Below, piece after piece: positions 51,655 to 59,995 of a stretch of DNA of 64,000 nucleotides. The notes under the pieces are model-generated. The model was not told the DNA's origin. It ran no database searches and was given only the letters and a program-made list of their open reading frames with translations. This stretch comes from Kibdelosporangium aridum (GTDB lineage Bacteria > Actinomycetota > Actinomycetes > Mycobacteriales > Pseudonocardiaceae). The stretch is from the NCBI RefSeq assembly GCF_900176515.1, contig NZ_FWXV01000001.1:1894699-1958698 (forward strand), read 5' to 3'. The position numbers and the translations under genes are program-made. The stretch's first letter is position 1, and the number at the start of each line of letters is the position of its first letter.

Positions 51655-51675
51655 TGGTTTAGACCGGTATAGACC
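51655..51675. promoter_or_regulatory. Tandem DasR-like repeats upstream of second chitinase
   Basis: GGTTTAGACC (51656-51665) is directly followed by GGTATAGACC (51666-51675). The wider sequence ACTGGTTTAGACCGGT (51653-51668) matches the dre palindrome at 14 of 16 positions. It lies about 320 bp before the chitinase ATG and parallels the pair at 952-985. Confidence 0.6.
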
Positions 51676-51685
51676 TGCACGAACA

Positions 51686-51708
51686 GTTCGTTCGGCAACC
51701 GAACGAAC
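51686..51708. promoter_or_regulatory. Perfect inverted repeat upstream of chitinase
   Basis: GTTCGTTCGG (51686-51695) and CCGAACGAAC (51699-51708) form a perfect 10-bp palindrome with a 3-bp centre, 10 bp after the DasR-like repeats. It may be a second operator or an RNA hairpin in the leader. I do not recognise its regulator. The remaining roughly 290-bp leader to the ATG shows no convincing gene. Confidence 0.5.
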
Positions 51709-51996
51709 CGCATCACTTCCTTTGTCGTGACTTAGTTTTAGCCATGCAGTACCTTTGAGGCACGCCGCCACCTGAGTGAAGGGACGTGTCGATGACGACA
51801 CTGAACAGAGAGAGCCATCCGCGGCGTGTGATGAGAGCGCACACCGCGAGATAGTTCGCTCTCCCTTCGCCGAAACCCTCAAACCCCCTGCAGATGTCAA
51901 CGGGTTTCGTCTCTTTGCGTCGATGTCGGCAACCCTGCCTTCCCGGCACCGACTTCGTGCGACGCAACGGGGCCCGCGTGTGAAAGGGAACCGTTC

Positions 51997-53400
51997 ATGC
52001 AATGGACCAGACTGGGCAAGCGCCTGAGCGCCGCAGGCATTGCCCTTGCCACTGTCGCGACCGGAGTCACGGTCGCAGTCACGACAACGGCCACGGCAGC
52101 ACCCGCTGCCACGTCCGCTGCCGTGGCGGCGTTGCCACCGGGCTTCAAGAGCGTCGGCTACATGCCGTCGTGGTCCGGCAACGTCAACTCCATCCAGTAC
52201 TCCAAGCTCACCCACATCAACTACGCCTTCGTGCTGCCGAACTCCAACGGCACACTGCAGGGAATACCGGACCCGAACAAGCTTCGGTCGCTGGTCTCCT
52301 TGGGACACAACAACGGTGTCCGGGTGTCGCTGGCCGTGGGTGGCTGGAACGACGGCAACGACTCAGCTTTCGAACAGCTGGCCAGCAACGCCGGTAGCCG
52401 CACCACGTTCGTCAACGCGTTGATCGGCGTGGTCAACGAGTACAACCTCGACGGCATCGACATGGACTGGGAGTACCCGGATCCAGGTCAGTCGGGTGCG
52501 AACTTCACCGCGCTGATGCGGCAACTGGGCGACGCTCTGCACAGCCGGGGCAAGCTGCTGACCGCGGCGGTGGTCTCCGGTGGCGGCACCGCCAACGGTG
52601 TCGAGCCGGCCGTCTTCGGGATCGTCGACTGGCTGAACATCATGGCGTACGACGGCGGCAGCCCGCACGCCAACTACGACTGGTCGATCCAGTCGGCGAA
52701 CTTCTGGAAGGGGCGCGGTCTGCCTGCCAGCAAGACCGTGCTGGGTGTGCCGTTCTACAGCCGTCCGGTTTACGTTCCGTACTCGCAGATCGTCGCGGCC
52801 GACCCGGCCAACGCCAACCGCGACTGCGCGAACATCAGCGGCGGCACGCAGTGCTACAACGGCATTCCCACGATCAAGCGCAAGACCCAGTGGGCGGTGG
52901 CCAACGCGGGCGGCATCATGAACTGGGAGCTGTCCCAGGACACGACCGGCGCCACGTCGCTGCTCAGCGCGATCTTCGACGCGGCTGGCGGCACCACCCC
53001 GCCGCCCGGCGGCAGCCGGTCCGGCCCGATCACAGGTATCGCCGGCAAGTGCGTCGACGTGGCGGGGGCCAGCTCCGCCAACGGAACCGCGGTTCAGATC
53101 TACACCTGCAACGGCACTGGCGCGCAGACGTGGACCGTCGGCACCGACAACACGCTCCGCGCGCTCGGCAAGTGCATGGACGTGGCGGGCGCGGGCACCG
53201 CGAACGGCACGGTCATCCAGCTGTGGGACTGCAACGGCACTGGCGCACAGTCGTGGCAGGCCAACGGCGATGGCACGCTGCGCAACACGGCGTCGGGCCG
53301 TTGCCTGGACGCCACTGGTAACAGCTCCGCGGACGGCACCCGTCTGCAGATCTGGGACTGCTTCGCCAGCGCGAACCAGGTCTGGCGCCTGCCTGCCTGA
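51997..53400 (+). CDS. GH18 chitinase with C-terminal ricin-type lectin domain
   Basis: A 467-residue exported chitinase. Signal peptide (to about 36), then a GH18 barrel (about 50-330) with YMPSWSGNVNSIQYSKLTHINYAF, SLAVGGW, catalytic DGIDMDWEYP and WLNIMAYD. A GGTTPPPGGS linker leads to a ricin B (beta-trefoil) lectin domain (about 340-467) with repeated GKCVDVAG, GKCMDVAG and GRCLDATG units and QIW/QTW-type motifs. It binds and degrades chitin or related glycans outside the cell. ATG 51997 has AAAGGGAA upstream. DasR-like sites and a palindrome precede it. Confidence 0.95.
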   Translation: MQWTRLGKRLSAAGIALATVATGVTVAVTTTATAAPAATSAAVAALPPGFKSVGYMPSWSGNVNSIQYSKLTHINYAFVLPNSNGTLQGIPDPNKLRSLVSLGHNNGVRVSLAVGGWNDGNDSAFEQLASNAGSRTTFVNALIGVVNEYNLDGIDMDWEYPDPGQSGANFTALMRQLGDALHSRGKLLTAAVVSGGGTANGVEPAVFGIVDWLNIMAYDGGSPHANYDWSIQSANFWKGRGLPASKTVLGVPFYSRPVYVPYSQIVAADPANANRDCANISGGTQCYNGIPTIKRKTQWAVANAGGIMNWELSQDTTGATSLLSAIFDAAGGTTPPPGGSRSGPITGIAGKCVDVAGASSANGTAVQIYTCNGTGAQTWTVGTDNTLRALGKCMDVAGAGTANGTVIQLWDCNGTGAQSWQANGDGTLRNTASGRCLDATGNSSADGTRLQIWDCFASANQVWRLPA

Positions 53401-53415
53401 TCGCTCGTTGTGACA

Positions 53416-53447
53416 TGGCCCGCCCGCGTTTCGACCCGGGCGGGCCA
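53416..53447. terminator. Hairpin terminator after chitinase
   Basis: TGGCCCGCCCG (53416-53426) pairs perfectly with CGGGCGGGCCA (53437-53447) over a 10-nt loop, followed by CTGTTTTGG, close to a Rho-independent form. Confidence 0.8.
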
Positions 53448-53491
53448 CTGTTTTGGCTACGATCCCCGGCAACAGGGTGAAGGGGGGATTC

Positions 53492-53977
53492 GTGGCGATC
53501 GACGATGCCGCGTTCCAGGAGAAGATGCGCCAGTTCGAGGCGCAAGCGGCCAGGGCTGCGCAGCTCAAGGAAAAAATGGCGGAGCTGAAAGGCAGTGCCC
53601 GCAATTCCGACGGCTCGGTGACCGTCACCGTCGCCCCTTCGGGAGCGATTCTCGGGCTGCAGTTGTCGCCCGCGGCGATGACCCGCACGCACACTCAGCT
53701 CACGCAGGAAATCCTGAGCACGATCCGGCAGGCGACGCAGCAGGCCGCCACGGCGATGGAAGACGCGGTCCGGCCCGTACTGGGTGACGAGATGTACGAC
53801 CAGTTCCAGAACGCGTTCCGAGCCCAGTCACCGGCCACCGAACCGATCGGTCCCGCCGAACCACCGCCCGCCTCCAGCCTGCCGATCCCCGGTGCGCCGA
53901 CCGCTCGTGAACCGCGCAGGTCCAGCGGGGAAGACGACTACTTCGGCGACGAAGGCTTTTCCGGGGTGAAGCGATGA
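53492..53977 (+). CDS. YbaB/EbfC-like DNA-binding protein
   Basis: A 161-residue protein with the YbaB/EbfC fold: a long helix (AAFQEKMRQFEAQAARAAQLKEKMAELKG), a beta-turn (VTVTVAPSGAILGLQLSP) and a final helix, then a Pro-rich tail (PATEPIGPAEPPPASSLP). Actinobacterial copies of this kind often lie with WXG100/ESX-type genes. GTG 53492 follows AAGGGGGG. Its stop overlaps the next ATG (ATGA). DNA binding is inferred from the family. Confidence 0.85.
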   Translation: MAIDDAAFQEKMRQFEAQAARAAQLKEKMAELKGSARNSDGSVTVTVAPSGAILGLQLSPAAMTRTHTQLTQEILSTIRQATQQAATAMEDAVRPVLGDEMYDQFQNAFRAQSPATEPIGPAEPPPASSLPIPGAPTAREPRRSSGEDDYFGDEGFSGVKR

Positions 53978-55623
53978 CCGGGTTCGGCGTGGACGGCGCT
54001 CAACTGCTGGCACACGGCCAGGGATCGATCAAACAATCAGAGAACTTCGCCGGCCTGGAGAAACTGCTGGAACAGGCGCGGGTGAGCGACGACTGTTTCG
54101 GCCCGCTGTTCTTCTACTTCAAGGACAAGTACTTCGAGTCCTTGATGGAATGCCAGACAATGGCCAAGCAGGCGGGCACGTATCTGCAACAGATCTCCGA
54201 CAGCGTCACCCAGACCGCCGAGGCGTACGGCGCGACCGAGGCGAACAACAAGGCAGGCCTGGCCGATGTGGGTAACGGCGTCGGCGACCTCGGGGACCTC
54301 AACAGCGCGGGCGACAGCACCCGCAAGGGCTACTGGGACCAGGTCGGTGCCTACGGAAGCTCGTGGTCCAAGGCGAAGCAGGACGTCACAGCGCAGTTGA
54401 AAGATCCCGGCAGTCCGCCTGAGGCGGCGTTCGCGGCGTTCAACGCGCGGATGGAGCAGCTCAAGGCGGTGGCGAGCCCCGGCCAGTCGTTGGTCGACAA
54501 CGGCCTCGGCTGGCTGATCTCGATCGTGATCAGCCCGATCGTGAACTACATCCTCGAGCCCGCGATCGGCGATCCCGAGCAGATGCGCAGCACGGCCAAG
54601 GGCTGGGAGAACGTCGCCGACTGGCTCAAGGGCGTCGGTGACGCCGAGGACAAGCGGTCGCAGGCCACCGCGGCGATCTGGGAAGGCGAAGCCGCCGAGA
54701 AGTTCCGCGCCGAGATGAAGGAGTTCGGCGACGGCACGCGGGCGATGTCCGGCGACATCAGCAACCTCAAGGGCATCCTGGAGACGGCCGCGACCATCTT
54801 CGACACGTTCGTCGAGGTCTGCATCGACATCATCCAGGAACTCGTCCTCGGCTTGATCATCGAATGGCTGGCCGCGCTGGCCGCCTCGTGGATCACGGCC
54901 GGTGCGTCCGTCGCCGCCGCGAGCGCGATGACCGCGGGTCAAGTGACCATTACCGGAAGCCGCCTCGCCAAGAAGATCAATGACCTGCGCAAGAAGCTCG
55001 CGCAGCTGATCAACAAGCTCGAGGAGATCATCAAGGCGCTGCGCAACGGCAAGGTGCTCAAGAACGTGCCGTTCTTGAAGAAGTACGCCGACGACGTGCC
55101 GAAGACGATCGACAAGATGAGCGAGAAGCGCGGCACGTTCGCGATCGGTGGCCAGATCAAAGGCAACCCGGTCACCAACCTCGCCTCCAGCACCGACAAC
55201 ATGAACGACGCCCGCAAGGCGCTGGACAAAGCCGAGGACGTGCTTGCCAAGACCGACCCAGCCGACAAGAAGAAGTACGACGCGGCCGAGCAAGCCGTCA
55301 AAGACGCACAGCAGAAGGTCGTGAACGCGACCGACCGGCGCACGGTATCAACGAACCGGTGGGTCAAGACGAAGGCCCACGGTGACGAAGCCCTCGCGCA
55401 GGGACTGATCAAAACCACGCTCGGATATCTCGCAGGCGGCGGCACGACCAACACGACCAAAGCGGTGTTCAGCGGAGTGTTGGAGAACGTCCCGGGTGCG
55501 GCGGTCGAATGGGGCGCTGGACAGGCGTACGACCACGCTCAGGACCCGTCGACGGACGAGGAACGCAAAGCCGCACAACAGCGCGGATTCACCACCGATG
55601 ACGGAACGGCCAAAAACCCGTAA
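53974..55623 (+). CDS. Large WXG100-like helical protein
   Basis: A 549-residue protein. Residues about 1-110 resemble an ESX/WXG-like helical hairpin. Residues about 205-275 hold a second hairpin with WEG at 236-238 (AAIWEGEAAEKFRAEMKEFGDG). A hydrophobic stretch (about 285-330) follows, then Lys/Glu-rich coiled coil and an uncharacterised C-terminus (GYLAGGGTTNTTKAVFSGVLENVPGAAVEWGAGQAYDHAQD) resembling pre-toxin regions. A substrate or membrane-linked component of a type VII-like secretion pathway is plausible, but no ESX ATPase is present in the window. No toxin motif is visible. Confidence 0.8.
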   Translation: MTGFGVDGAQLLAHGQGSIKQSENFAGLEKLLEQARVSDDCFGPLFFYFKDKYFESLMECQTMAKQAGTYLQQISDSVTQTAEAYGATEANNKAGLADVGNGVGDLGDLNSAGDSTRKGYWDQVGAYGSSWSKAKQDVTAQLKDPGSPPEAAFAAFNARMEQLKAVASPGQSLVDNGLGWLISIVISPIVNYILEPAIGDPEQMRSTAKGWENVADWLKGVGDAEDKRSQATAAIWEGEAAEKFRAEMKEFGDGTRAMSGDISNLKGILETAATIFDTFVEVCIDIIQELVLGLIIEWLAALAASWITAGASVAAASAMTAGQVTITGSRLAKKINDLRKKLAQLINKLEEIIKALRNGKVLKNVPFLKKYADDVPKTIDKMSEKRGTFAIGGQIKGNPVTNLASSTDNMNDARKALDKAEDVLAKTDPADKKKYDAAEQAVKDAQQKVVNATDRRTVSTNRWVKTKAHGDEALAQGLIKTTLGYLAGGGTTNTTKAVFSGVLENVPGAAVEWGAGQAYDHAQDPSTDEERKAAQQRGFTTDDGTAKNP

Positions 55624-56243
55624 TGCCCATTGATCACCTCGCCTCCAACATCGCGGGCGCGGCACCGCACGCGCGCACGCTGCTGGCCAGCGGAGAACCG
55701 TTGCTGTGGGCATGCTTCGCGCAGGGACTCGGTCTCGATCATCGAGGTCTCGACGGCGCCAGAAGGGCCGTGACGTCCGCGCTGGCCAAGGTACCCGGCA
55801 AGATCGTCGACGAGTTCAAGTGGAACGACGAGGTACCGAGAGGCGGTGCACCGGACGTTCCCGACGATGTCGTTGCCTATTTCCACCGCAACAGCCAGCT
55901 GGCTGGTGAGTACATCGTCAAGTGCCTTCGCCCCCGGTGCACACTGTGGATGCTGACACCGAACCGCTTGCACGTCGCCCAGCGGATCGACCCCTTGGAG
56001 GAGGACTCCAAGGGCAAGAAAGGCATCCAGTACGAGATGCAGGTCCGCCCGCTCGAACCGCTCTTCGACATCCCCCGCTCGCAGATCGCCAAGTTGTCCG
56101 TCGGCAGCAGCGGCACCTTCAGCACCAAGTACTTCCTGCAGATGGAACTGATCGACGGGTCTGGTTTCGAGTTCATCTGCGGGTCCCACGACCGTGCTCA
56201 CTACGAACGACTGCTCGCACTGAGCCTCGGCGCACCGGAGTAG
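55623..56243 (+). CDS. Hypothetical protein, third gene of YbaB-WXG operon
   Basis: A 206-residue protein whose ATG overlaps the previous stop (TAATG). Features include LLASGEPLLWACFAQGLGLD, LWMLTPNRLHVAQRIDP and STKYFLQMELIDGSGFEFICGSHDRAHYERLL. The C-terminal half has the strand order of a PH-like (bPH) domain. No signal or membrane segment. I know no named family. Confidence 0.72.
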   Translation: MPIDHLASNIAGAAPHARTLLASGEPLLWACFAQGLGLDHRGLDGARRAVTSALAKVPGKIVDEFKWNDEVPRGGAPDVPDDVVAYFHRNSQLAGEYIVKCLRPRCTLWMLTPNRLHVAQRIDPLEEDSKGKKGIQYEMQVRPLEPLFDIPRSQIAKLSVGSSGTFSTKYFLQMELIDGSGFEFICGSHDRAHYERLLALSLGAPE

Positions 56244-56246
56244 CAG

Positions 56247-56915
56247 ATGGCTGCCGACTACGACTATCCCGACTGGTACCGCCAGCCCGATGAGACGATC
56301 CGACTGGGCAACGCCACGCTGATGCGACACGTGGGCTCCCGGATCGCCGGCCGGATCCAGGTACCGCATCCGCCCGCGCCGGGGGCACCGGAACTCGTAG
56401 AACGCGACTACCTGCCCCACCATCCACTGGAGATGACCAGCGCGGGCCGCTTCACCGGACACGACTGGGTCGAGGACGATTCGATCGGGTACTGGGCCGA
56501 GGCCACGCATCCCGAGCAGGACGCGGCCAAGGTCGCGGACGCGATGGCGATCTGCCATGGCGACGCCGGGTTCATGGTGACCGACCGGCGGGTCTCAGTG
56601 ATCACCGCCGCGCACTTGTTCGTCTACGTCCGGGAAGCGCAGAAGCAGGCCCGGCGAAAGAAGGGCATCGTGCGTCACCTGCTCGGCACGGCGACCGACG
56701 CGGTACTGGGAACGCACAACTCATGGGGTCACGGCGATCTGATGGTCGCCTTGTGGGAAGCGGACGTTCGCCGGATCCGCGGCTGGAGCCGGGTCTGGCT
56801 CGGCCGGTCGTTTCCGTTCCCGAACGTGGTGCGGGTCGACTTCGTGGACGGCTCGGTGCTCTACTGCCGCTGCCGGAAGGGCTCCGTCATCGACGGGCAA
56901 GAAGTCAGAGACTAA
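56247..56915 (+). CDS. Hypothetical protein, fourth gene of YbaB-WXG operon
   Basis: A 222-residue protein, starting 3 bp after the previous stop. It has PDWYRQPDETIRLGNATLMRHV, a central AAKVADAMAICHGDAGFMVTDRRVSVITAAHLFVYV and a PH-like C-terminus (VVRVDFVDGSVLYCRCRKGS). The pattern resembles the preceding gene's second half, suggesting the two are related. No family recognised. The four genes from 53492 to 56915 form one tight operon. Confidence 0.72.
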   Translation: MAADYDYPDWYRQPDETIRLGNATLMRHVGSRIAGRIQVPHPPAPGAPELVERDYLPHHPLEMTSAGRFTGHDWVEDDSIGYWAEATHPEQDAAKVADAMAICHGDAGFMVTDRRVSVITAAHLFVYVREAQKQARRKKGIVRHLLGTATDAVLGTHNSWGHGDLMVALWEADVRRIRGWSRVWLGRSFPFPNVVRVDFVDGSVLYCRCRKGSVIDGQEVRD

Positions 56916-56956
56916 CGGACGTATCGCCTCCTGCGAATGTATACAAGGCTGTGGGC

Positions 56957-59875
56957 ATGCGAAGACAACCTCTTCGGCGGGCCGGTGTGCTCGCCGCGGT
57001 CGGGGCGTTATCCGCGAGTCTGCTGTGGACAGAGACGGCGGTGGCGGCCCCGCAGCAACACCCGGACTCCCATGTCCAGGGCGACACCCACGACCATGGT
57101 GACGTCGACAATCGCCCTGGGGCGGCTCAGCCGTCCGCCCAACAGCAACAACTCGCAGCTCAGGGCAGCAGCACGGTCCGGTGGAACAAGTACGGCACGC
57201 CCGCGACGCTGGTGCCGAAGCCCGAGGTTCAGCGCCGGTCGGCCGCGCTGGCCGATCCGGTGGCCATCGCGAAGGCCTACCTCGCGGACAACCAGGCCGC
57301 GTTCGGCCTGGGTGACCAGTCCATCGGCACGATGGAAGTACTGGTCAACCGGCCAATGGGCCAGGGCTCGTACGTCATGCTGCGGCAGCGTTTCGGCGAT
57401 CTGCCATCGATGCTCGACGGGCTGGCGGTGTTCGGGATCAAGGACGGCGCCGTCGTCTACCTCAGCTCCACGCTCAGCCCGAACCGGCCGAGCCCCGAGC
57501 CGGCCACCATCTCGGCCGATCAGGCGCTTGCGGCGGCGACGTCGGACGCGAGCCTTACGGGCGACGCACTGGGGACAACGCGGGTCGTACTCGGCGCCGT
57601 GCCGATGCCCGGAGGTCCGGCGCGGGCGGCGTACCAGGTCGTTCTGATGAGCAAGGACGACGAGCACCCGACCGGCTTCACGACGTATGTCGACGCACGA
57701 ACCGGGCAGGTGCTCGTGCGGGAGAACATCGTCGACCACGACTCCGACAACCCCGAGTGGGACGTCTTCCCCGCCAACCCGCCTGCCGACTACTCGTCAC
57801 AGGACAACCGGGTGCGGTGGTGCCTGGTGCAGGCGCCTGGTTGTGAACGTGCGGTCAGCACGGCCGATCGTGGTGTCGCGTGGGATGTCGACCCGGCGAC
57901 GGGCGCTCCGACGTTGACAACCGCGGGCAACTCAGCCAAGGGCTGGGAGAAGTGGGACGACCTGGCCAGTGGCACGGTCGGTACCCGTACCTCCACGCCG
58001 AGCCCGACGCGCGAGTACACGTACCCGTGGACCAACCAGTGGTACAAGGAGAAGTGCAACCCGTCGGTCTTCGCGAGCCCGCAGCAGAACGACATCGACG
58101 CCGCACTGGCCAACCTGTTCGCGTCGCACAACCGGATGCATGACTGGTCGTATCACCTCGGCTTCACCGAGGAGACCTGGAACATGCAGGCCAGCAACGG
58201 TGACCGCGGCGGTCTCGGTGGCGACGCCGAGCGTGGCAACGCGCAGGCCGGTGGCCGTGCGGGTGGCGCGCCTCCTGGTTTCCCGTCACGTAACAACGCC
58301 AACCAGGCGACTCCGCCTGACGGCGTGCCGCCGACGACGAACATGTACCTGTGGCAGCCGACGCCTGGCGGGTTCTACGCGCCGTGTGTCGACGGCGACT
58401 ACGACATGTCCGTCATCGGGCACGAGTACGGCCACGCCATCAGCGGCCGTCTGATCGCGGGCCCGAACAGCGGTTGGTCGGGTGCGCAGGGTGGCGCGAT
58501 GAACGAGTCCCACTCGGACCTGTTCGCGATGGAATACCTGTACGAGTACGGCTTCAAGCCGCGTGGCGACACGCCGTACGTCACCGGTGGATACGCCACC
58601 GGCGATCTGCGTACAGGTATCCGTAACTACGACATGAGCAAGAGCGAGCTCAACTACAGCAACATCGCGTACGACCTCGTCGGGCTGCAGGTGCACGCCG
58701 ACGGCGAGATCTGGAGCTCGACGAGCTTCGATGTCCGGCAGGCGATGATCGACAAGTACGGCCTCGGCACACCCGCGCTGCAGCGGGACTGCGCCGACGG
58801 CAAGGTGCCGGTCGAGAAGTGCCCCGGCAACCGGCGCTGGGTACAGCAGGCGTTCGACGCGTTGCTGCTCAACGCGTCCGGCGCGGTGAGCTACGTGGAC
58901 ATGCGCGATGCGACCCTGGCGGCGAACCAGATCCGCTTCGGTGGCGCGGACTTGCCGATCCTGTGGAATGCCTTCGCACAGCACGGTTTGGGCCGTGACG
59001 CGGCGAGCAACGGCGGCAACGACGCCGACCCGACGCCGAGTTTCGCCTCACCGCACGGGCGCAACGGCACGGTGAAGCTCGCCGCGCACAAGCCCGCGCG
59101 GCTGTACGTCGGTGACTACGAAGCCCGGACGGTTCCGGTCGCCGACACCGATCCGGCCACTCCCCTGCCCGACACGGTGGAGATCACGCCGGGAACGTAC
59201 AACTTCACTGTGGCGGCAGAAGGATTCGGCAGCTCCAAGGTCCGCCGGACGATCCGCGCGGGCGAACGCGAGCTGCTCGTCCCGCTGTTGCTGCCGAACG
59301 TGGCGTCCCGCAGCAATGGCGCGACAGCCACTGGTGACGGTGTGAACGCGGACAAGCTCATCGACGACACCGAGGCGTCGAACTGGGCGTCGGTCGGATC
59401 GCCGGTCGCGGGCAAGAGCGTACGGATCGACCTGGCGGGCGACCGGCCGCAGCTGGTGACCCGTGTGCAGGTCAGCGCTCAGCTGAGGCCGCAGATCGCC
59501 GGGGACGCGGACCCCGATCCGCAGAACCGATTCACCGCCTTGCGGCAGTTCGAGATCCTGTCGTGCAACGCGGCGTTCGGCAAGGACTGCGCCGACCCGG
59601 CGAACTACCGCAAGGTGTACACCAGCCCGGGCAACGCGTTCCCGGCTGACGCACCGCGGCCGACCGCGCCGGACCTGTCGGCGAGGTCGTTCAACATCCA
59701 TCCGACCGTGGCCACGCACCTGATGGTTCGTGTTCTGGCCAACCAGTGCACGGGCGCGAAGGAATACGCCGGGTCGCAGCACAACGACCCACGCTCCACA
59801 AGCGACTGCACCACCGGCAACCCGACAGTCGCCCAGACCGTCCGGATCGCCGAGCTGCAGGCGTTCGCCTTCTGA
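56957..59875 (+). CDS. Secreted M36 (fungalysin-type) metallopeptidase
   Basis: A 972-residue exported zinc protease. Signal peptide to about 28 (TETAVAAP), an FTP propeptide (about 60-230), then the M36 catalytic domain. HEYGH at residues 489-493 (VIGHEYGHAISGRL) gives two zinc His plus the catalytic Glu490, and the downstream NESHSDLFAMEYLYEYG supplies the third ligand Glu. After about residue 690 come a carboxypeptidase-regulatory-like domain (VEITPGTYNFTVAAEGFGSSKV) and a discoidin-like C-terminal domain. ATG 56957 is preferred; GTG 56951 is in frame. A hairpin follows. Confidence 0.95.
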   Translation: MRRQPLRRAGVLAAVGALSASLLWTETAVAAPQQHPDSHVQGDTHDHGDVDNRPGAAQPSAQQQQLAAQGSSTVRWNKYGTPATLVPKPEVQRRSAALADPVAIAKAYLADNQAAFGLGDQSIGTMEVLVNRPMGQGSYVMLRQRFGDLPSMLDGLAVFGIKDGAVVYLSSTLSPNRPSPEPATISADQALAAATSDASLTGDALGTTRVVLGAVPMPGGPARAAYQVVLMSKDDEHPTGFTTYVDARTGQVLVRENIVDHDSDNPEWDVFPANPPADYSSQDNRVRWCLVQAPGCERAVSTADRGVAWDVDPATGAPTLTTAGNSAKGWEKWDDLASGTVGTRTSTPSPTREYTYPWTNQWYKEKCNPSVFASPQQNDIDAALANLFASHNRMHDWSYHLGFTEETWNMQASNGDRGGLGGDAERGNAQAGGRAGGAPPGFPSRNNANQATPPDGVPPTTNMYLWQPTPGGFYAPCVDGDYDMSVIGHEYGHAISGRLIAGPNSGWSGAQGGAMNESHSDLFAMEYLYEYGFKPRGDTPYVTGGYATGDLRTGIRNYDMSKSELNYSNIAYDLVGLQVHADGEIWSSTSFDVRQAMIDKYGLGTPALQRDCADGKVPVEKCPGNRRWVQQAFDALLLNASGAVSYVDMRDATLAANQIRFGGADLPILWNAFAQHGLGRDAASNGGNDADPTPSFASPHGRNGTVKLAAHKPARLYVGDYEARTVPVADTDPATPLPDTVEITPGTYNFTVAAEGFGSSKVRRTIRAGERELLVPLLLPNVASRSNGATATGDGVNADKLIDDTEASNWASVGSPVAGKSVRIDLAGDRPQLVTRVQVSAQLRPQIAGDADPDPQNRFTALRQFEILSCNAAFGKDCADPANYRKVYTSPGNAFPADAPRPTAPDLSARSFNIHPTVATHLMVRVLANQCTGAKEYAGSQHNDPRSTSDCTTGNPTVAQTVRIAELQAFAF

Positions 59876-59881
59876 TCGAAA

Positions 59882-59913
59882 GGGCGGGTCGCCGCCTGCC
59901 CGGCGACCCGCCC
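59882..59913. terminator. Hairpin terminator after M36 gene
   Basis: GGGCGGGTCGCC (59882-59893) pairs perfectly with GGCGACCCGCCC (59902-59913), 8-nt loop. Confidence 0.8.
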
Positions 59914-59995
59914 CGAAATACCGGATCCGCCTCAGCCCATAACCTAGTGTCCACTCCGGCCGATAAAGGAAAGAAGCACGGCTCGGGGAGGACAG

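Noticed and set aside
51713..51967. 84-codon minus-strand ORF in the chitinase leader
   Set aside because: It lacks a ribosome binding site and overlaps the leader with palindromes; composition is not protein-like.
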